Origin: Septoria linicola
Taxonomy: Eukaryota > Ascomycota > Dothideomycetes > Mycosphaerellales > Mycosphaerellaceae
Direction: 5' to 3'
Assembly (NCBI GenBank): GCA_024114885.1
Contig: CP099430.1
Span: 372,001 to 436,000 of the forward strand
DNA: 64,000 bases
Positions 21,490-33,000 of this stretch are shown here, in pieces (positions within the stretch are counted from its first letter, which is position 1; every line of letters begins with the position of its first letter). Both the position numbers and the translations under genes were made by a program. The notes under the pieces are model-generated. The model saw only the letters and a list, made by a program, of their open reading frames with translations. It had not been told where the DNA came from and did not search any database.

Positions 21490-22900
21490 ATAAAGACCTA
21501 AGGGAGTTTCTAATAACGAGTATAAGTAGTTAAGGAAGAAGTGTCGGCTATTTTATATTAAGAACAACTAGCTCTAGCGCTAAGAGCGAGTAGCTAGACC
21601 TCTATAGCGAGTTATTAATAAGTCTAAAGCGCGAGCTCGTATTATTAAGGTATACTATTATAAGAACGGTTATCGTAGCGCTAAACAAACATATAATCTT
21701 ATCTAGAAACGATAGTAGTAGGATAGGGTTTAGGCTTAAATCTCGCTCGCTATTCGGTAATATACTATTTATAGTCTTCGGTATAGGAGATAGGTACCTA
21801 GAGAACTATAAATCCTACTCTAAGTTATAGTCGGCTAGAGGTAGTATATCGATAGCTTATATATCTCGAAGAACTATTCGTTAATAGTTATACGCGAATC
21901 TCTATCGCGCTAGCTAGAAGTATATATATTCTAGTACCTAGCGAAGAGTATCTCCTTAGTATAGATAGTAAGGTTTATATAGGAAGAGATCTTTTACTAG
22001 TAGAGTGCCGCTATAGAAGTTATCCTCGATAACTATAAGACTAACCTTAGTAACGTAGAGAAGCTACTACTATCGTATAGTATTAAACGTATTAATATTT
22101 CGCTATACTACCCTTAGTCTAACGCTATCGTTAAAGTCGGCTATAAGACGATATTAGACGCTTACTTAAAGCTCTCTAATAGCGGCCTTTATACGATTCG
22201 GGACTATATTCTAGCGGTTCTATAGGTAGAGAGAACGATAATAGTCTCTACTACTAGCTTAATACTATCGGAGGTAATAATTAGACGTAACGTAGTACTA
22301 CTAATCGAACTAGAATACTATACCTTCTAGATTATAGATTAGAGTAAGGTTAAGACTAGAGTAGAGCTCCTTACGATTCGAGCTTAAGCTCTAGAAGCTA
22401 TAGAAACGACTATAGAAGAAGGACGACTACGTTAATAGCGTCTCCGAGAATAGAACAAGGCGTACTTCGATAAATATCGCTATATAGATCTTACTATACT
22501 AAAGTAAGGAGATCTCGTATTAGTATACTACTCTAAGTTAAAAACTAGCTTCTCCTATAAGCTTATATTTAGGTAGAAAGGCTCTTTTAGAGTATCTAAA
22601 GTATTATAGAGAGGTATATCGTATAAACTTAAGGAACTAGATAGCTCTAAGCGAGAGTATATCTATAAGAGAATAGACTTTAAGAAATATACCTTTCTAT
22701 AAGAAAACCTAAAGCTAGTTCTAGATTAGGTTAAACTAGAAGAAGTACCGCTACTAATAGAGAAGGTTATAGAACTAGGCCTTCTACCTAGGTACAAGTA
22801 TCTATAGATCTTTATTAGTAAGCTATTAGTAATAACTTAAAAAGAAAAGGAGAGTTATATACGCTAGCTACTAACGGAGCTTAAAGAAGAAGTAGAAGAC
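21490..22900 (+). pseudogene. Integrase of element A
   Basis: The N-terminal zinc-binding part is recognisable by GYRSAKQTYNLIQKR at about 21668-21712, with ligand His/Cys codons now Tyr. The core contains YISKNYSLIVI near 21860-21890, the second acidic residue in VILDNYKTNL (Asp at 22028-22030) and a third motif ending SNAIVKVGYK. In that motif the expected Glu is Lys at 22133-22135, a RIP-type change. The C-terminal part includes VKTRVELLTIRAQALEAIE near 22350-22405, NKAYFDKYR near 22455 and a QGDLVLVYYSKL motif near 22505. The frame fades at about 22870. Without the catalytic Glu and with stops it is inactive. Confidence 0.92.
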
Positions 22901-24560
22901 TTAGTAAGCTAAAGGCTAAAACTAGCCTAGTAGAGCTAAAGATTTAGAAATTCGATAGGCGATACTTAATTAGAGGTATAAGCTAAGATCTAGCTACTAA
23001 AGCCTAGCCTCTATTATAAAAAGAGCTAATCTTTCTAAGATCGTACTATCCTAAGCGCTTCTCTTAGTCCTAAAGCTACTATTAAGCTCTAATCGGAGCT
23101 TCTTAAGCTTATAATTTACTAGACTAGTATAAATCTAGCTAAATCTTAGCTATTCTAAGTACTTCTTTTATTCCTAGAGCTACTATCGAGCTATAATCTA
23201 AGCTTCCTAAGCTCCTCTTTTACTAGATTAGTAGAAATCTAGCTAATCCTAACTATCTCGACGCTATTTTCTATAGCTAAGATAAGTATCTATATAGCTA
23301 GTTACTCCTTTAAGCTTAACTTTTAAGTATAGATTCTGTATCTACTAGTTAACCTACTATCCTACTCCTTTTTCTAAGTCCTAAGCCTACTATCGCTATA
23401 AAAGTTAGCTATCCCGAGCTACTTTCTACTACTAGGTCTTAAAAATCTAAGCTAGACCTATACTTCTAAAGCTCTTTTCTACTAGCGATTTCTAAAGTTA
23501 GTACTATAATCTACCTTCCTAGAGCCCTTTTCTATCGCTAATCGAAGAAGGAAGATAAGGGTTATCTATCCTAAAGGTCTTTTTTTACTATTAATTTTCG
23601 CCTAACTAAAGAAATCGCTAAAAATATTAGTTTCTAATAGAGAATTCTTAAAGTTTAAGGTTTTCAGCCTATATAAAGGTAGAGAAGCTTAAATCCTTAG
23701 TAATAACGGCTCTAATAGCTCCTTTCTAGCTATTAATTATAGCGCTAGCGGTCTCTTACGATATAGAAAGCGCGATCTAGTAAGTCGACTAGGTATATAA
23801 AAAATAAGGCTCTTTTAAGTTAGTAGAGGTAACGACGATAGTATCTAAGTCTTAGTCCTCGTTAGCGATAGTAAGGTATATACTATAGTAGTTAGTAGTA
23901 GTATTAGTAGCATACGACGGCTATAGAAGCGTTAAGGTAAAGTAAACTTTTAGTTATCTTTTTAAATAATAACTAAAACCTTACGTAACTAAGCTCTATA
24001 TATAGACCTCTAATCCTAGTAGTAGTTACGCTACTACGATAAGGTATATAATTAGACTACTTTTACGCTCTAAACGATCTCTTCTTCCTTATTAACTATT
24101 AATTAGTTACTATAGAGCCTTACTTCTATTAAGTTCGATTCTTATCTTCCGTTACTACCTAGTAACGCTATATAGCTGTTTATATACGTAAGTAGTAACT
24201 AATATAATAGAAAACTCTATAACCGGTTACGCGCCCGACCCTCCTTACTATTTAAGTTACTTATTACTAGTTACGCGCTTTATATCGCCCTAAGCTACTA
24301 ACACGACTAATTAAAGACGTTCTCTTTCTCTATCGTATAGAAAGAACAAGACTTCCCCTTTCTAGCGTTCTTTAACGCCTAAGCTATTAAGACCGGCGCT
24401 TTCGCCTTCTACCTCGCCTATTCGAAGTCCTATATAAGAACTACTTAGATAAGAGTCTCTAAAGAAACGACGAAAGATAGCTTCTTTAAGTTCTATATAA
24501 GGTATAGCGCTCGCTCGTACTAATCGCGAAGGCTCGCTTGTTAGTTTCTAGGCCTTAAGC
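22900..24560 (+). other. Spacer between integrase and third ORF of element A
   Basis: About 1.7 kb without a frame I can follow. It contains a degenerate tandem pair of about 97 bases (23051-23252). The same spacer is present in element B at about 58700-60400, so it is part of the element and not random host DNA. Confidence 0.6.
23051..23252. repeat. Tandem pair of ~97-bp units in the spacer of element A
   Basis: Two similar units each contain a run like CTAGAGCTACTATCGAGCT and end in AAATCTAGCTAA. Element B has two units plus a partial third at 59952-60197. Confidence 0.7.
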
Positions 24561-24569
24561 GGACCTCTT

Positions 24570-27530
24570 ACTAGTATAACGAACCTTGATAATACTACCG
24601 AAGCTATTCTATCGCTAGAGATACTATAAGACTAAGAGGAGAGCGTCGACTTAGTACTTAAGCAAGTCGAGGAAGTAAATAATAGGATAAAGATCGGCGT
24701 ATTTAACTTCTTTAAACGCCTTTCTACTAAGATTTTACTAAAGTACCTTAACGCGTAGAGCGTAAAGCGCGATAATATAAAGAAGATACGCTAAGAAGGC
24801 CGAGACTTAGTAAAGAAGAGAAACTTGATTTAGTAGTAGCTACGTATAGAGTTTAGGTATAAGTAAAACTTCCTCTTTCTTAACTAAGTCTTATACGATA
24901 AAGAGATACTTAGGAACCTTCGTTAATAGTTAAATAAGTATAAAGGCGTCTTCGAAGAGAGCGAGCCTAAAGACTAGGTTTTCTTAGTATAGTAAAAGTA
25001 AGATCGTTTCTATTAGTAGGTAGCGAACATATTCTCTTATAGCTAGTACTTTTAGCTATAGAGGAGTAAGAAGACTCCTAGCTCGTAAGGCTTAGGCTTT
25101 ATTAATACGAACTTGAATAGGAGACGCTACTAGAACAAGTTTAAGGAGGAGCTTTCGTAGGTCGACGTCTTTAGCTATAAGATAAGAGAGGCACGCCTAG
25201 AGGTAGGCTATAAGCTTAATTAGTATAGATTTATAGTCAAGCTTACTAAGGGAGAGCGTAAAGGAGAGATCTTTAAAGAACCGACCTACGTATTCCTAGT
25301 AGTAGAGAAATAGCTCTTAATATTCTATAGACTATTACCTCCTTCTAGAAATCTAAGATCTAATAGACGACCCTCTTCCTCTACGCCTAAGAGCCTATCC
25401 TTATCTAGTCCTACTCGAAACTCTAGTTAAGAAGAAGAAGGAGAAGGTAATTTACTTACGACTCTAGAGCCTCGCCTTAGAGATTCCGTATCGCCTAGTA
25501 CTATATAGAGGCTAAAAGCTTAGTTAGAGAAGTTAACGCTAAGCTCTACGAAGAAGCCTACGCCCGTCCTTCGTAAGAGCGAGAGGCTTACTAGAATTCG
25601 TACTAGAGAAACTATTATTACCTCGATTAAGACTTCTTCTATACTAAGCGCTTTAGGCGATAGCGATCCTATATAAGACTAAGTATTATCTACGACGGAG
25701 CCGCTACTAGGTCCGTAACGCCTATCGCTAATCGTACTAGAAGATAATAGTAGAATTAAGCTAGAGAGCGACTTAGAGCCTAATCTACGTTACTAGGCTT
25801 ATATAAAGGATAGTATTACCTCTAAAGTCTACTATTATATAATCGTTAGTAGAGCTCTTAAAGAAGTCGATAATGTCTAGGAGAAGAAGAAAGTAGCTAA
25901 GAGCTACGCTTTAATTAATATTCTTCTATACCTTAGCTAGCCTCTTTATAAAGAATATATAACTAAGATAGGTAATACTATAGGTTTGAAGCTACTAAAG
26001 ACAGCTAACGTAACGTATACTCTCTACTAGCGTATTGTTTAGATAGGTAGTATAGCCGATCTCTAAGCCCTTATCGCCTAGAATACTTAAAACTAGACGT
26101 AGTTTAAGCTAGAAGCGAATACTTTCTTCTCTAAACTAGTAGGACGCTCTCGTCGTAGTAAGAAAAGTACTAATACTTAGGAACTAGAGGACGATATTAA
26201 CGCTCTAATACGCGAGGTAGAAGGAAGCTATCTCGGACCCTTTTAGTTCGTAGTAACTAAAGTAGACTTAAAGGTTACTTCTAATATCTATTAGAAGGCT
26301 TAGGAGCTCTTAGACTATAATAGTAATAAGGGTATCTAGACTAATTACGGCTTCCTCTTTTATTCTCCTTCTACTAGAGGCCTATTTTAGATCCTAGACT
26401 CTTTACTCGAAGCTATACGGTATAAGTTTATAGTATATCGATAGTATAATATAGCTATTAGTTAGTATAGTTAGTCTCGCGATATATAGTACTCGCTATC
26501 CTAATAGCTTCTTCGCTAATATTCTTTACTATAGCTATACTAGCTAGTTACTACTCTATATACGACTATTAAGTACGTAGCCTACCTATCTACTATCTTT
26601 TATATCTTCGACGATAAGGCTAGTTCTAACTACCCTAACGGCTTCTAGTATATCGCCTTAAACGAGAATATACTACTTAAGAAGAAGAGGCTTAATTAGG
26701 TTCAATTTACGATCTCTCTAGACGATACTAGCGATAGAGGACGACTTTTACTAACCTCGGACACGATTAGTAACGGGCTCTTTAACCCTAAGGAGGCAAA
26801 GTAGCTAGCGAGGCGTATTATCGCTAATAAGTAAAGCTATAGTATAGGTTTCGTCGAGACTATACCTCTAGTAATTACTAACGAAATAAAAGCTAATCTT
26901 AAGCTTAGTTAGAAGAATCCTTATACTAATACGAGCTCGCTAGTTATTTCGTACCCCTATATCTCTTAGTAGTATACTCGTATAAGCGAAGAGTATCGTA
27001 TAATTCTAATAGTGTTTCTAGCCTACCCTAATAGTCGTACGTTAGATAAGCTACCTAATAGTAATTACGTTAACGTTCCTACGATCTATAGCGTATATCT
27101 CTACTACGAGCGGATACCCTTTATAGCTTCTAGTACTATATACCCTATACGAGCGATAAAGCCTTTCGCTATAGAGGTACTATTAACTAGCCTAGGCCCG
27201 ATTTCCGATACCTTAGTAGGCCGAGTTCTATAGGCAGATTAGGTAGTAAGTATAGAAATAAAGAAGCTCTTTAGTATAAGTAAGAAGGAGTTCAAGGTCT
27301 ATATAGCTAAATAGTAGACTACGGCTAAAGCTTAATTCGATACCGCCTACGCTATAGCTATAGATATTAAGGAGTATATATTTAGTAAAGCTAGCTTTAT
27401 AAGCGTAGATAGTAACTTAGAAGTATTAGCGTTAAAGAAGAGAGAGGCCGTTCCTAAGGAGATCTCTAAGGATATAGTAGAAGAGTAGTAGCTAGCGAAT
27501 AATAATCGGATCTAAGAAGGTGTTTTTAGT
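24570..27530 (+). pseudogene. Third ORF of element A, unknown function (~980 codons)
   Basis: One phase can be followed from about 24570 to 27530, interrupted only by TAA/TAG as expected from RIP of Gln/Trp codons. Its phase differs from pol and it is separated from integrase by 1.7 kb, so it looks like an independent ORF. Visible parts are a charged helical N-terminus (EEVNNRIKIGVFNFFKRL near 24680-24730) and a Ser/Pro-rich linker near 25340-25640. A middle part with YIFDDKASSNYPNGF near 26605-26650 and a C-terminal part with the longest open stretch (27012-27233, 73 codons) follow. I recognise no domain: no clear signal peptide, membrane segment or zinc finger. The same ORF lies at the same place in element B. 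It could be an Env-like, Gag-like or captured gene; none is supported. Confidence 0.7.
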
Positions 27531-27662
27531 AGTTATCGTTAGAAAAGGTAACTATTTAATAGGCCTCTAATTGAAAGTTTAATAGACTTTAATAGAAAAA
27601 CTAGCTAGTTTTAAGTAATTCTAAGTAAGGTCTATAGGTAGTTAGGTATCTAGTTAGATACT
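27531..27662 (+). other. 3' untranslated stretch of element A
   Basis: Short AT-rich stretch between the third ORF and the polypurine tract, also present in element B (49260-49400). Confidence 0.5.
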
Positions 27663-27675
27663 AAGGAAGAGAGGA
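27663..27675 (+). promoter_or_regulatory. Polypurine tract of element A
   Basis: AAGGAAGAGAGGA ends one base before the 3' LTR. The same tract, reversed, is at 49247-49259 in element B. It would prime plus-strand DNA. Confidence 0.85.
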
Positions 27676-27676
27676 T

Positions 27677-27956
27677 TAGTAAGGTAAAGGCCTACCTATA
27701 TACCGTGCTTAGTAGTTTTAGTATAAAAGCAAGGTAGTAGCTCGTTTCTAAGATAGGAATGTTTACTCTACTTAATTAATTCAATGTTCTACGGTCCTAG
27801 TATAAGGCTCTTAGTCCTAGAGCTACTATTTTAAGCTCGTTACTACTGTTTAATTAACGTATTACAAGACTATTACTATCCGAACAGGTCTTGTTCTATA
27901 GCGACTACTCTTATACCTACCTAGAGGGTTAGTATTAGAGTAGTTATTATCTATTA
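27677..27956 (+). repeat. 3' LTR of element A
   Basis: 280 bp, partner of 14794-15073. The inverted repeat lies at 27864-27870 and 27888-27894 and the TATA box at 27722-27729. Confidence 0.95.
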
Positions 27957-27960
27957 GTAG
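27957..27960. repeat. Target-site duplication GTAG, right copy (element A)
   Basis: Matches 14790-14793; it can be extended to GTAGT. Confidence 0.75.
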
Positions 27961-30900
27961 TTATAAAGTTAGGTTCGCGTAGATAGGTATTATATATCGG
28001 CGAGGTCTAGAGCGTTACTATATAAGTCGCTATCTCTATTATATACCTCCTACTTATATAGTAGAGTACTCCTATATAGAACTAGGCGTATCTCGGCTAG
28101 TACTACGTATAATAGCTCTATATTATACGTCTTTAGACGAGTTAGACCGAAGTAGTCTACTACCTACTATATACTCTCTTCTAGTAGTACGCGTACTAGG
28201 CGCGATTTAATTAAGCTAGCTACGTCTTTATTTACGTCTATAAAGTAGAATATTAGTAATAGAATTAGACCTAGTAAGTAACCTATATTATAGAGATCGT
28301 ACTCTAGGTCTAATAGGTACCTACTAGCTATAGCTATAGCTATCTTAGCGTTCGATATAGATTCTAAGAAGATATCGCCTACCTCTTTAGCTATCTTCTA
28401 CGTAGAGTAGATATTTCTATAGATAGTAAGTATTACTCGTATTATTATTATCTAGCTATAGTTAGTAGGTTAAGAGAGGTTATCTATAGTAGTAGACTAG
28501 CGATTATTTCTCTAACCGAGATCGCTAGCTAGTTAGTTATTATCTAGCTAGAGTACGTCTAATTTAGGTATTATAAATAAGGTATCGTCTAGTAGAGCGT
28601 TACCTAGTACGTCGCGTATCTCTCGCGACTCGATAGTCTATAGTAGCTTAGTAGAATATAGTTACTAACCTACTATATCGCGCGTCTCTTATAATTTAGT
28701 AGTCTATAGTAGGTCGATAGTCTATTATAGCTTATTAGAGCTAGACTCCTCTCCTAGATAGTCTAGAAGGTTATTAATAGCTCGTACTATAATAGTTATA
28801 AGCGAATCGTAGACCTAAATAGTATTAGCTAAGACCTCTAGGTAACTACGTCTAGCTATAGTAGTAAGAGCTACTACGTTTACTATAAAGTTTATAGGCT
28901 AATTCGTATTACGAAGCTACGCGTCTATAATAATAGACCCGTTACTATCTAGTTCGTCTATACTTAGTAAGTATACGTATAGTACTAGCGATACGTCGTT
29001 AATCGCTAGCCTATCTTCTAAATTATATATCTTAAAGAACTAGACTATATCTATAGTCTAAACGATTAGGCCGTATTCTAGTAACGAGTTTAGGATTTTA
29101 GCTACCTAGTTATAGAAGCTAGCTTACTAGTTTAACTTGTCCTTATTAGTCTCGCTCTTAGCTAAGAATAATATATTATTAATAGATATCTCTTAGAACG
29201 CTACTAAAATTCTATATCTCTATCTTAGTAGACGAGCTAGAATCGTATCTAGAGTATAAGTAGTCTAGAAATCAAGTAGTGCCTAGAAATACGTAGTATA
29301 GGTTATATAGGAGACGCGTAGACCTATACGAGGTAAAACGTCGTCCTTTAGATATAGTAGAGTATTATCGCTAAATAGAGCTTCTTTACTACTAGGTACT
29401 AAGTATTAGTCTCTCTAGCGTAGCGTCTCGTCTATATATTTGTCTATCTATATATTTCCTCTACTAACTAGCTACTTCGTATCTCTATCGTAGGAAACTC
29501 TCTAAGGCTAGTAGAAAAACTTAGCTTAGAGCTATACTATTAAAGCCGTCTAGTATACTAGCTACTCTAATAGCTTAGTAGCCTTATTTATATTTATAAG
29601 CTAGTCTACGAGATCGTACCTACCTATACGTCTCTATACCTACTTCGTATAGACTATCTACTACTACTTAGTAAACGATTTAATCTATAAAGTATAGATA
29701 TCGGCGTTATACTATAGAAGTACTATAGCGTCGAAGCTATCTAAAAGGATCTTCTCTCTAGAATTAGATAGTCTTAATTTATCTTCTTTACTTAGTAGGA
29801 TAGCTACGATAACTCTTAATACTAAATCTACTATCTCGAAGCCTATAACTAGATCGATAAAAGAGATTACGACTATAGGATCGAAGTAGTATAGCTAGAT
29901 AAAATAGGACTTAAGAGTTATCTAATCCTTCGCGCGTCTTATTAGCGAGGCTTAGAATACTAAAAGAGCTACCTATAGTAGGTAGTTATATACTATCTAC
30001 TATATAAGGTCTAGTACGAGATAGGCTTAGATATCCTAAATCGATAGTAGCTTAGTAACGTACCGCGTAGCGCCTATAGTAATACGAATACGCTTATTAA
30101 TTATAAATAGTCTCGGCCTAAAGGCCTCGAATATACTCTCTAGGATCGGTTCTTAGTAGTCGTCTCTATTATAGCGTCTCTTAACTCGTAAGAAGTATCG
30201 CTCGCTAGACTATAAATTAGTAGATAGTAGCGCTAAGTTATTCTAGACTAGTAGAGCGTCGGCTAGATATTATAACTAGGCGCTATCTAAATATAGAAGC
30301 CGAAGATCCTTCTTAACGTCTAAGATAGGTACCAGGTAGTAGAGGCTATTTAGTAGCTCTAGAGGAATCGGTCTGTCTAGAATAGCTCTATACTCGTCGT
30401 CTATTAACTACGTCTAGTACTCTAGTTCCGTATCGTATAGGTAGTTAGCCTAGAGTACTAGGAAATATTTAGCTAATCTAGTAACCTTTACTTAGCGCTC
30501 TTTAAGGTCTATAGACAAGCGTAGCTACTTCTCGAAATCGCTAGTAGTATTATATAGACGTTCCTCGATCTAGCTCTTTTCTCTTTTCTTCTTAGATTAT
30601 ACTAAGCGATATAGCTAGAAGTCTACGTCCTACTCGCCTATCTTAAAATAGTCTCTATCGTCGAGGATTAGGCTATTAAGTTCGCGTATATATAGTAGAG
30701 ACCTTACGTACTTTAGTATAGATAATAGACGTATCTTTAATAGTAGCTACTACTAAGTAGCGTAGTAGAGAAAATTAGCGCTCTTATAGATATCTAGCGC
30801 TAGGAAAGAGACCTTTTAGGCTAGTAACTTAGAAAACTATTAGGCTAGCTTTAGTAGCTCTACCTAACCGTTATTAGCCTATATTTAGTAGGTAGCGTTA

Positions 30901-31550
30901 AACTCTACGCTATTCTCTACTCTCTAGTCTAAAATAAGCTAGTTCCTTATTACCTCTATATTCTCGTTAACTTTAGCTATCTAGGCTAAAGCCTTCGTCT
31001 ATAGTTTAGAGGCTTACGCTCTCTTATTATGTTTTAGAGTAGTAGGTATAGCTAATACTTCTTTATTAATATCGTCTAGTTCGATAATCTTAGAAGAGTA
31101 CTTTTAGGCGTCTATAGCTAGTAATTCGTCGTCTATAGTAGTAGATACCTTATTTATAAAAGGGTTCTAGTACTTCGAGAGTCTACGCTTACTCTTCTTT
31201 ACTATCGTAGATAGAGCGCCTTAGCGGTTACTAGTATCGTCTCTATCTATTAAGGAAGGTAGAGTAGTAAAATCTCGAACTAAGATAGGTAGTATAGGTG
31301 TCCGTCTATATCGGTTTTAACTAGGTTCGGAGTATATCTCGTAGTAAGTAGTAGGTTAGTAGAAAGTAGGTATATTATAGAAGATTAAAAAACGTAGTCG
31401 AGTATAAATTTCTCTATATTAGTAGACTATACGAGTAGGCTATAGGCGGGTACTCTCTATAGGTAATAATATAAGGCGAATATCTATTATCGCGATAATA
31501 TAAGTAGAGCGAGAAACTACTAGCGAGATAATAATAATAAATAGCTACCT
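27957..31550 (-). pseudogene. Unknown coding relic X: long extension after integrase of element D
   Basis: A single minus-strand phase runs from about 31550 to 27957, interrupted only by RIP-type stops, and continues in phase across element A to about 14600. It is also in the same phase as integrase and RT of element D to the right. Readable parts are KKSKRRLSKYQNPF near 31150-31195, helical Gln-rich coiled-coil-like stretches near 30860-31010 and EKREKSQIEERLY-like residues near 30550-30590 (stops read as Gln). ATRYVTKLLSIQDIQAQL lies near 30010-30070 and ILFLAKSETNKDKLN near 29130-29180. The content is strongly helical with many leucines. I recognise no catalytic motif. It may be a pol extension, a separate ORF of element D, or an unrelated gene; the phase match is suggestive but not proof. 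Confidence 0.62.
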
Positions 31551-31599
31551 ATTAAGACTAGTAACTATATCTAAAATACTAGCGTATTATTAATTAGTA

Positions 31600-33000
31600 T
31601 TCTTTCCTACTATCGTAGCCCTAACCTCTATAGTTAAGGTATAGTAGTATCTATATATAGGTTCGTTACTATTTATCTAGTAGTAGCTAGCGCTTTACTT
31701 TCGTTTCTAGATAACGCTTTACTTTTACTCTCGCGTTAGTAGATAGTTCTACCTATAGCGTTACTCTATCGTATTATCCTTAGACGTATATTACGCCTTG
31801 TCTTATAAGAGAGATATACTTCGTCGTAGGCTTATACTAAGTCGAGAGCGTCTTAAAGATCGTTAATATTATACTAGACGTTATAGCTATAATTCTAGTC
31901 TAGCTATTTTACTAAGTACTACGTCCTTCTCTATAAGATACGTCTATCTAAGAGCTACTCGATTTCGTAATATAGATTACTTAGGTCGTTATTATTCTCT
32001 ATCTATACTAGACTAGGCTCTAGTAGTATTCTATTATATAGATCGTTACTATTAGGATATAGCTTAAGTTACGCGACTAAATAGATATATCCTTATTATT
32101 AGAGAGAGTTCGAGCTTATACGCTAGTCTTCTAACTCTCTAGACGATCTTAAAAGGCTCTTACCTCTAGCTAGAAAGCTTCCTATTCGTCTAGCTAGGTA
32201 ATTAGTACTCTCTATATAGCTTAAGTAGGACTCTCTAGCTAGGAAGGAAGTATACTAGCGTATATATAGCGTCGTATCGAGCCTTTATCGTAGCTACTAC
32301 CTAGGCGAGAGAATTAGCTACTTTATCTCTAGCCTTCTACTATAGGTTAATATAGTCTACTATTAGTAGTTCTACTAAAGAGTTTACTACGTCTAGGTTA
32401 TTATAGAAACCTTAAATAACTACGTTTAGTACTTTACCTAAAGAGTCGTTCTTTACGTTATTTAATTCAGCCTATATATATAGTAGAGCCTCTATCTACT
32501 AGCTATCTAGGAAAGAGGAAGTAAAGAATTAGAGAGTAATTTCTACGATCTAGTTAGTTCTCTCTAACTAACCGTCCGACTATAGGTAATATACTATTAT
32601 AGTTAAGACCCTCGTACTAAGTTTCTTAAAGACTATCTTTAGGAATTAGGATAACTAGATAGAGTCTCTATCTCTAATTAAGATAGCTAGTAAGTTTCTC
32701 TCGTGTCTAATATACGCTTCTAGCTATAAACGGCTATAATCCTCTACTATCTAGGTTGATTCTACTAGAGTAAGTATAATCTTCTTACTATATATATAAG
32801 TATAAGTTAGAAAGCTATTAAAACCTTCTATCGTAGTCGGTATTCTATAGACCTAGTCTATAGTTACTATATAGTATAGAACCGGCTTACTAGTAATCCG
32901 ATAGAGCTTACTAAATAGTCTATACTATAGTGTCTAGTACGTTAAATAATCTAGATAGAACTTAATATACCTACGTAGTTCCTTCGAGAGTCGTCTAATA
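31600..33000 (-). pseudogene. Integrase of element D
   Basis: The minus-strand frame shows VYRIPTTIEGFNSFLT near 32790-32870, the start of the catalytic core with the first acidic residue. LLAILIRDRDS near 32670-32700 holds the second Asp. SDGQLERTNQIVEI-like residues near 32535-32590 hold the third, acidic Glu position, and a C-terminal part with VGRLAYKLEL lies near 32110-32145. The order and spacing match integrases of a widespread fungal Gypsy family. After VGRLAYKLEL the usual short motif leading to the chromodomain is not readable; a Gln-rich helical stretch follows and leads into relic X in the same phase. In-frame stops are common. Confidence 0.88.

Larger units (their letters stand above)
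14794..27956 (+). mobile_element. Gypsy element A, complete, 13.2 kb
   Basis: Complete plus-strand LTR retrotransposon with 280-bp LTRs. In order it carries leader, Gag, protease, RT, RNase H, integrase, a 1.7-kb spacer, a third long ORF of about 980 codons, polypurine tract and LTR. It is inserted in the unknown minus-strand relic X. Its length is well above that of most fungal Gypsy elements because of the extra 5 kb after integrase. Gypsy B (48967-64000) has the same layout. RIP is close to complete in the interior but weaker in the LTRs. Confidence 0.95.

Noticed and set aside
22900..24560. Additional ORF in the spacer of element A
   Set aside because: No phase stays readable; stops are dense in all frames, including types not explained by Gln or Trp codons.
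27012..27233. 73-codon ORF as an independent gene
   Set aside because: It is an open piece of the longer third ORF of element A, in the same phase, and starts with GTG inside that frame.
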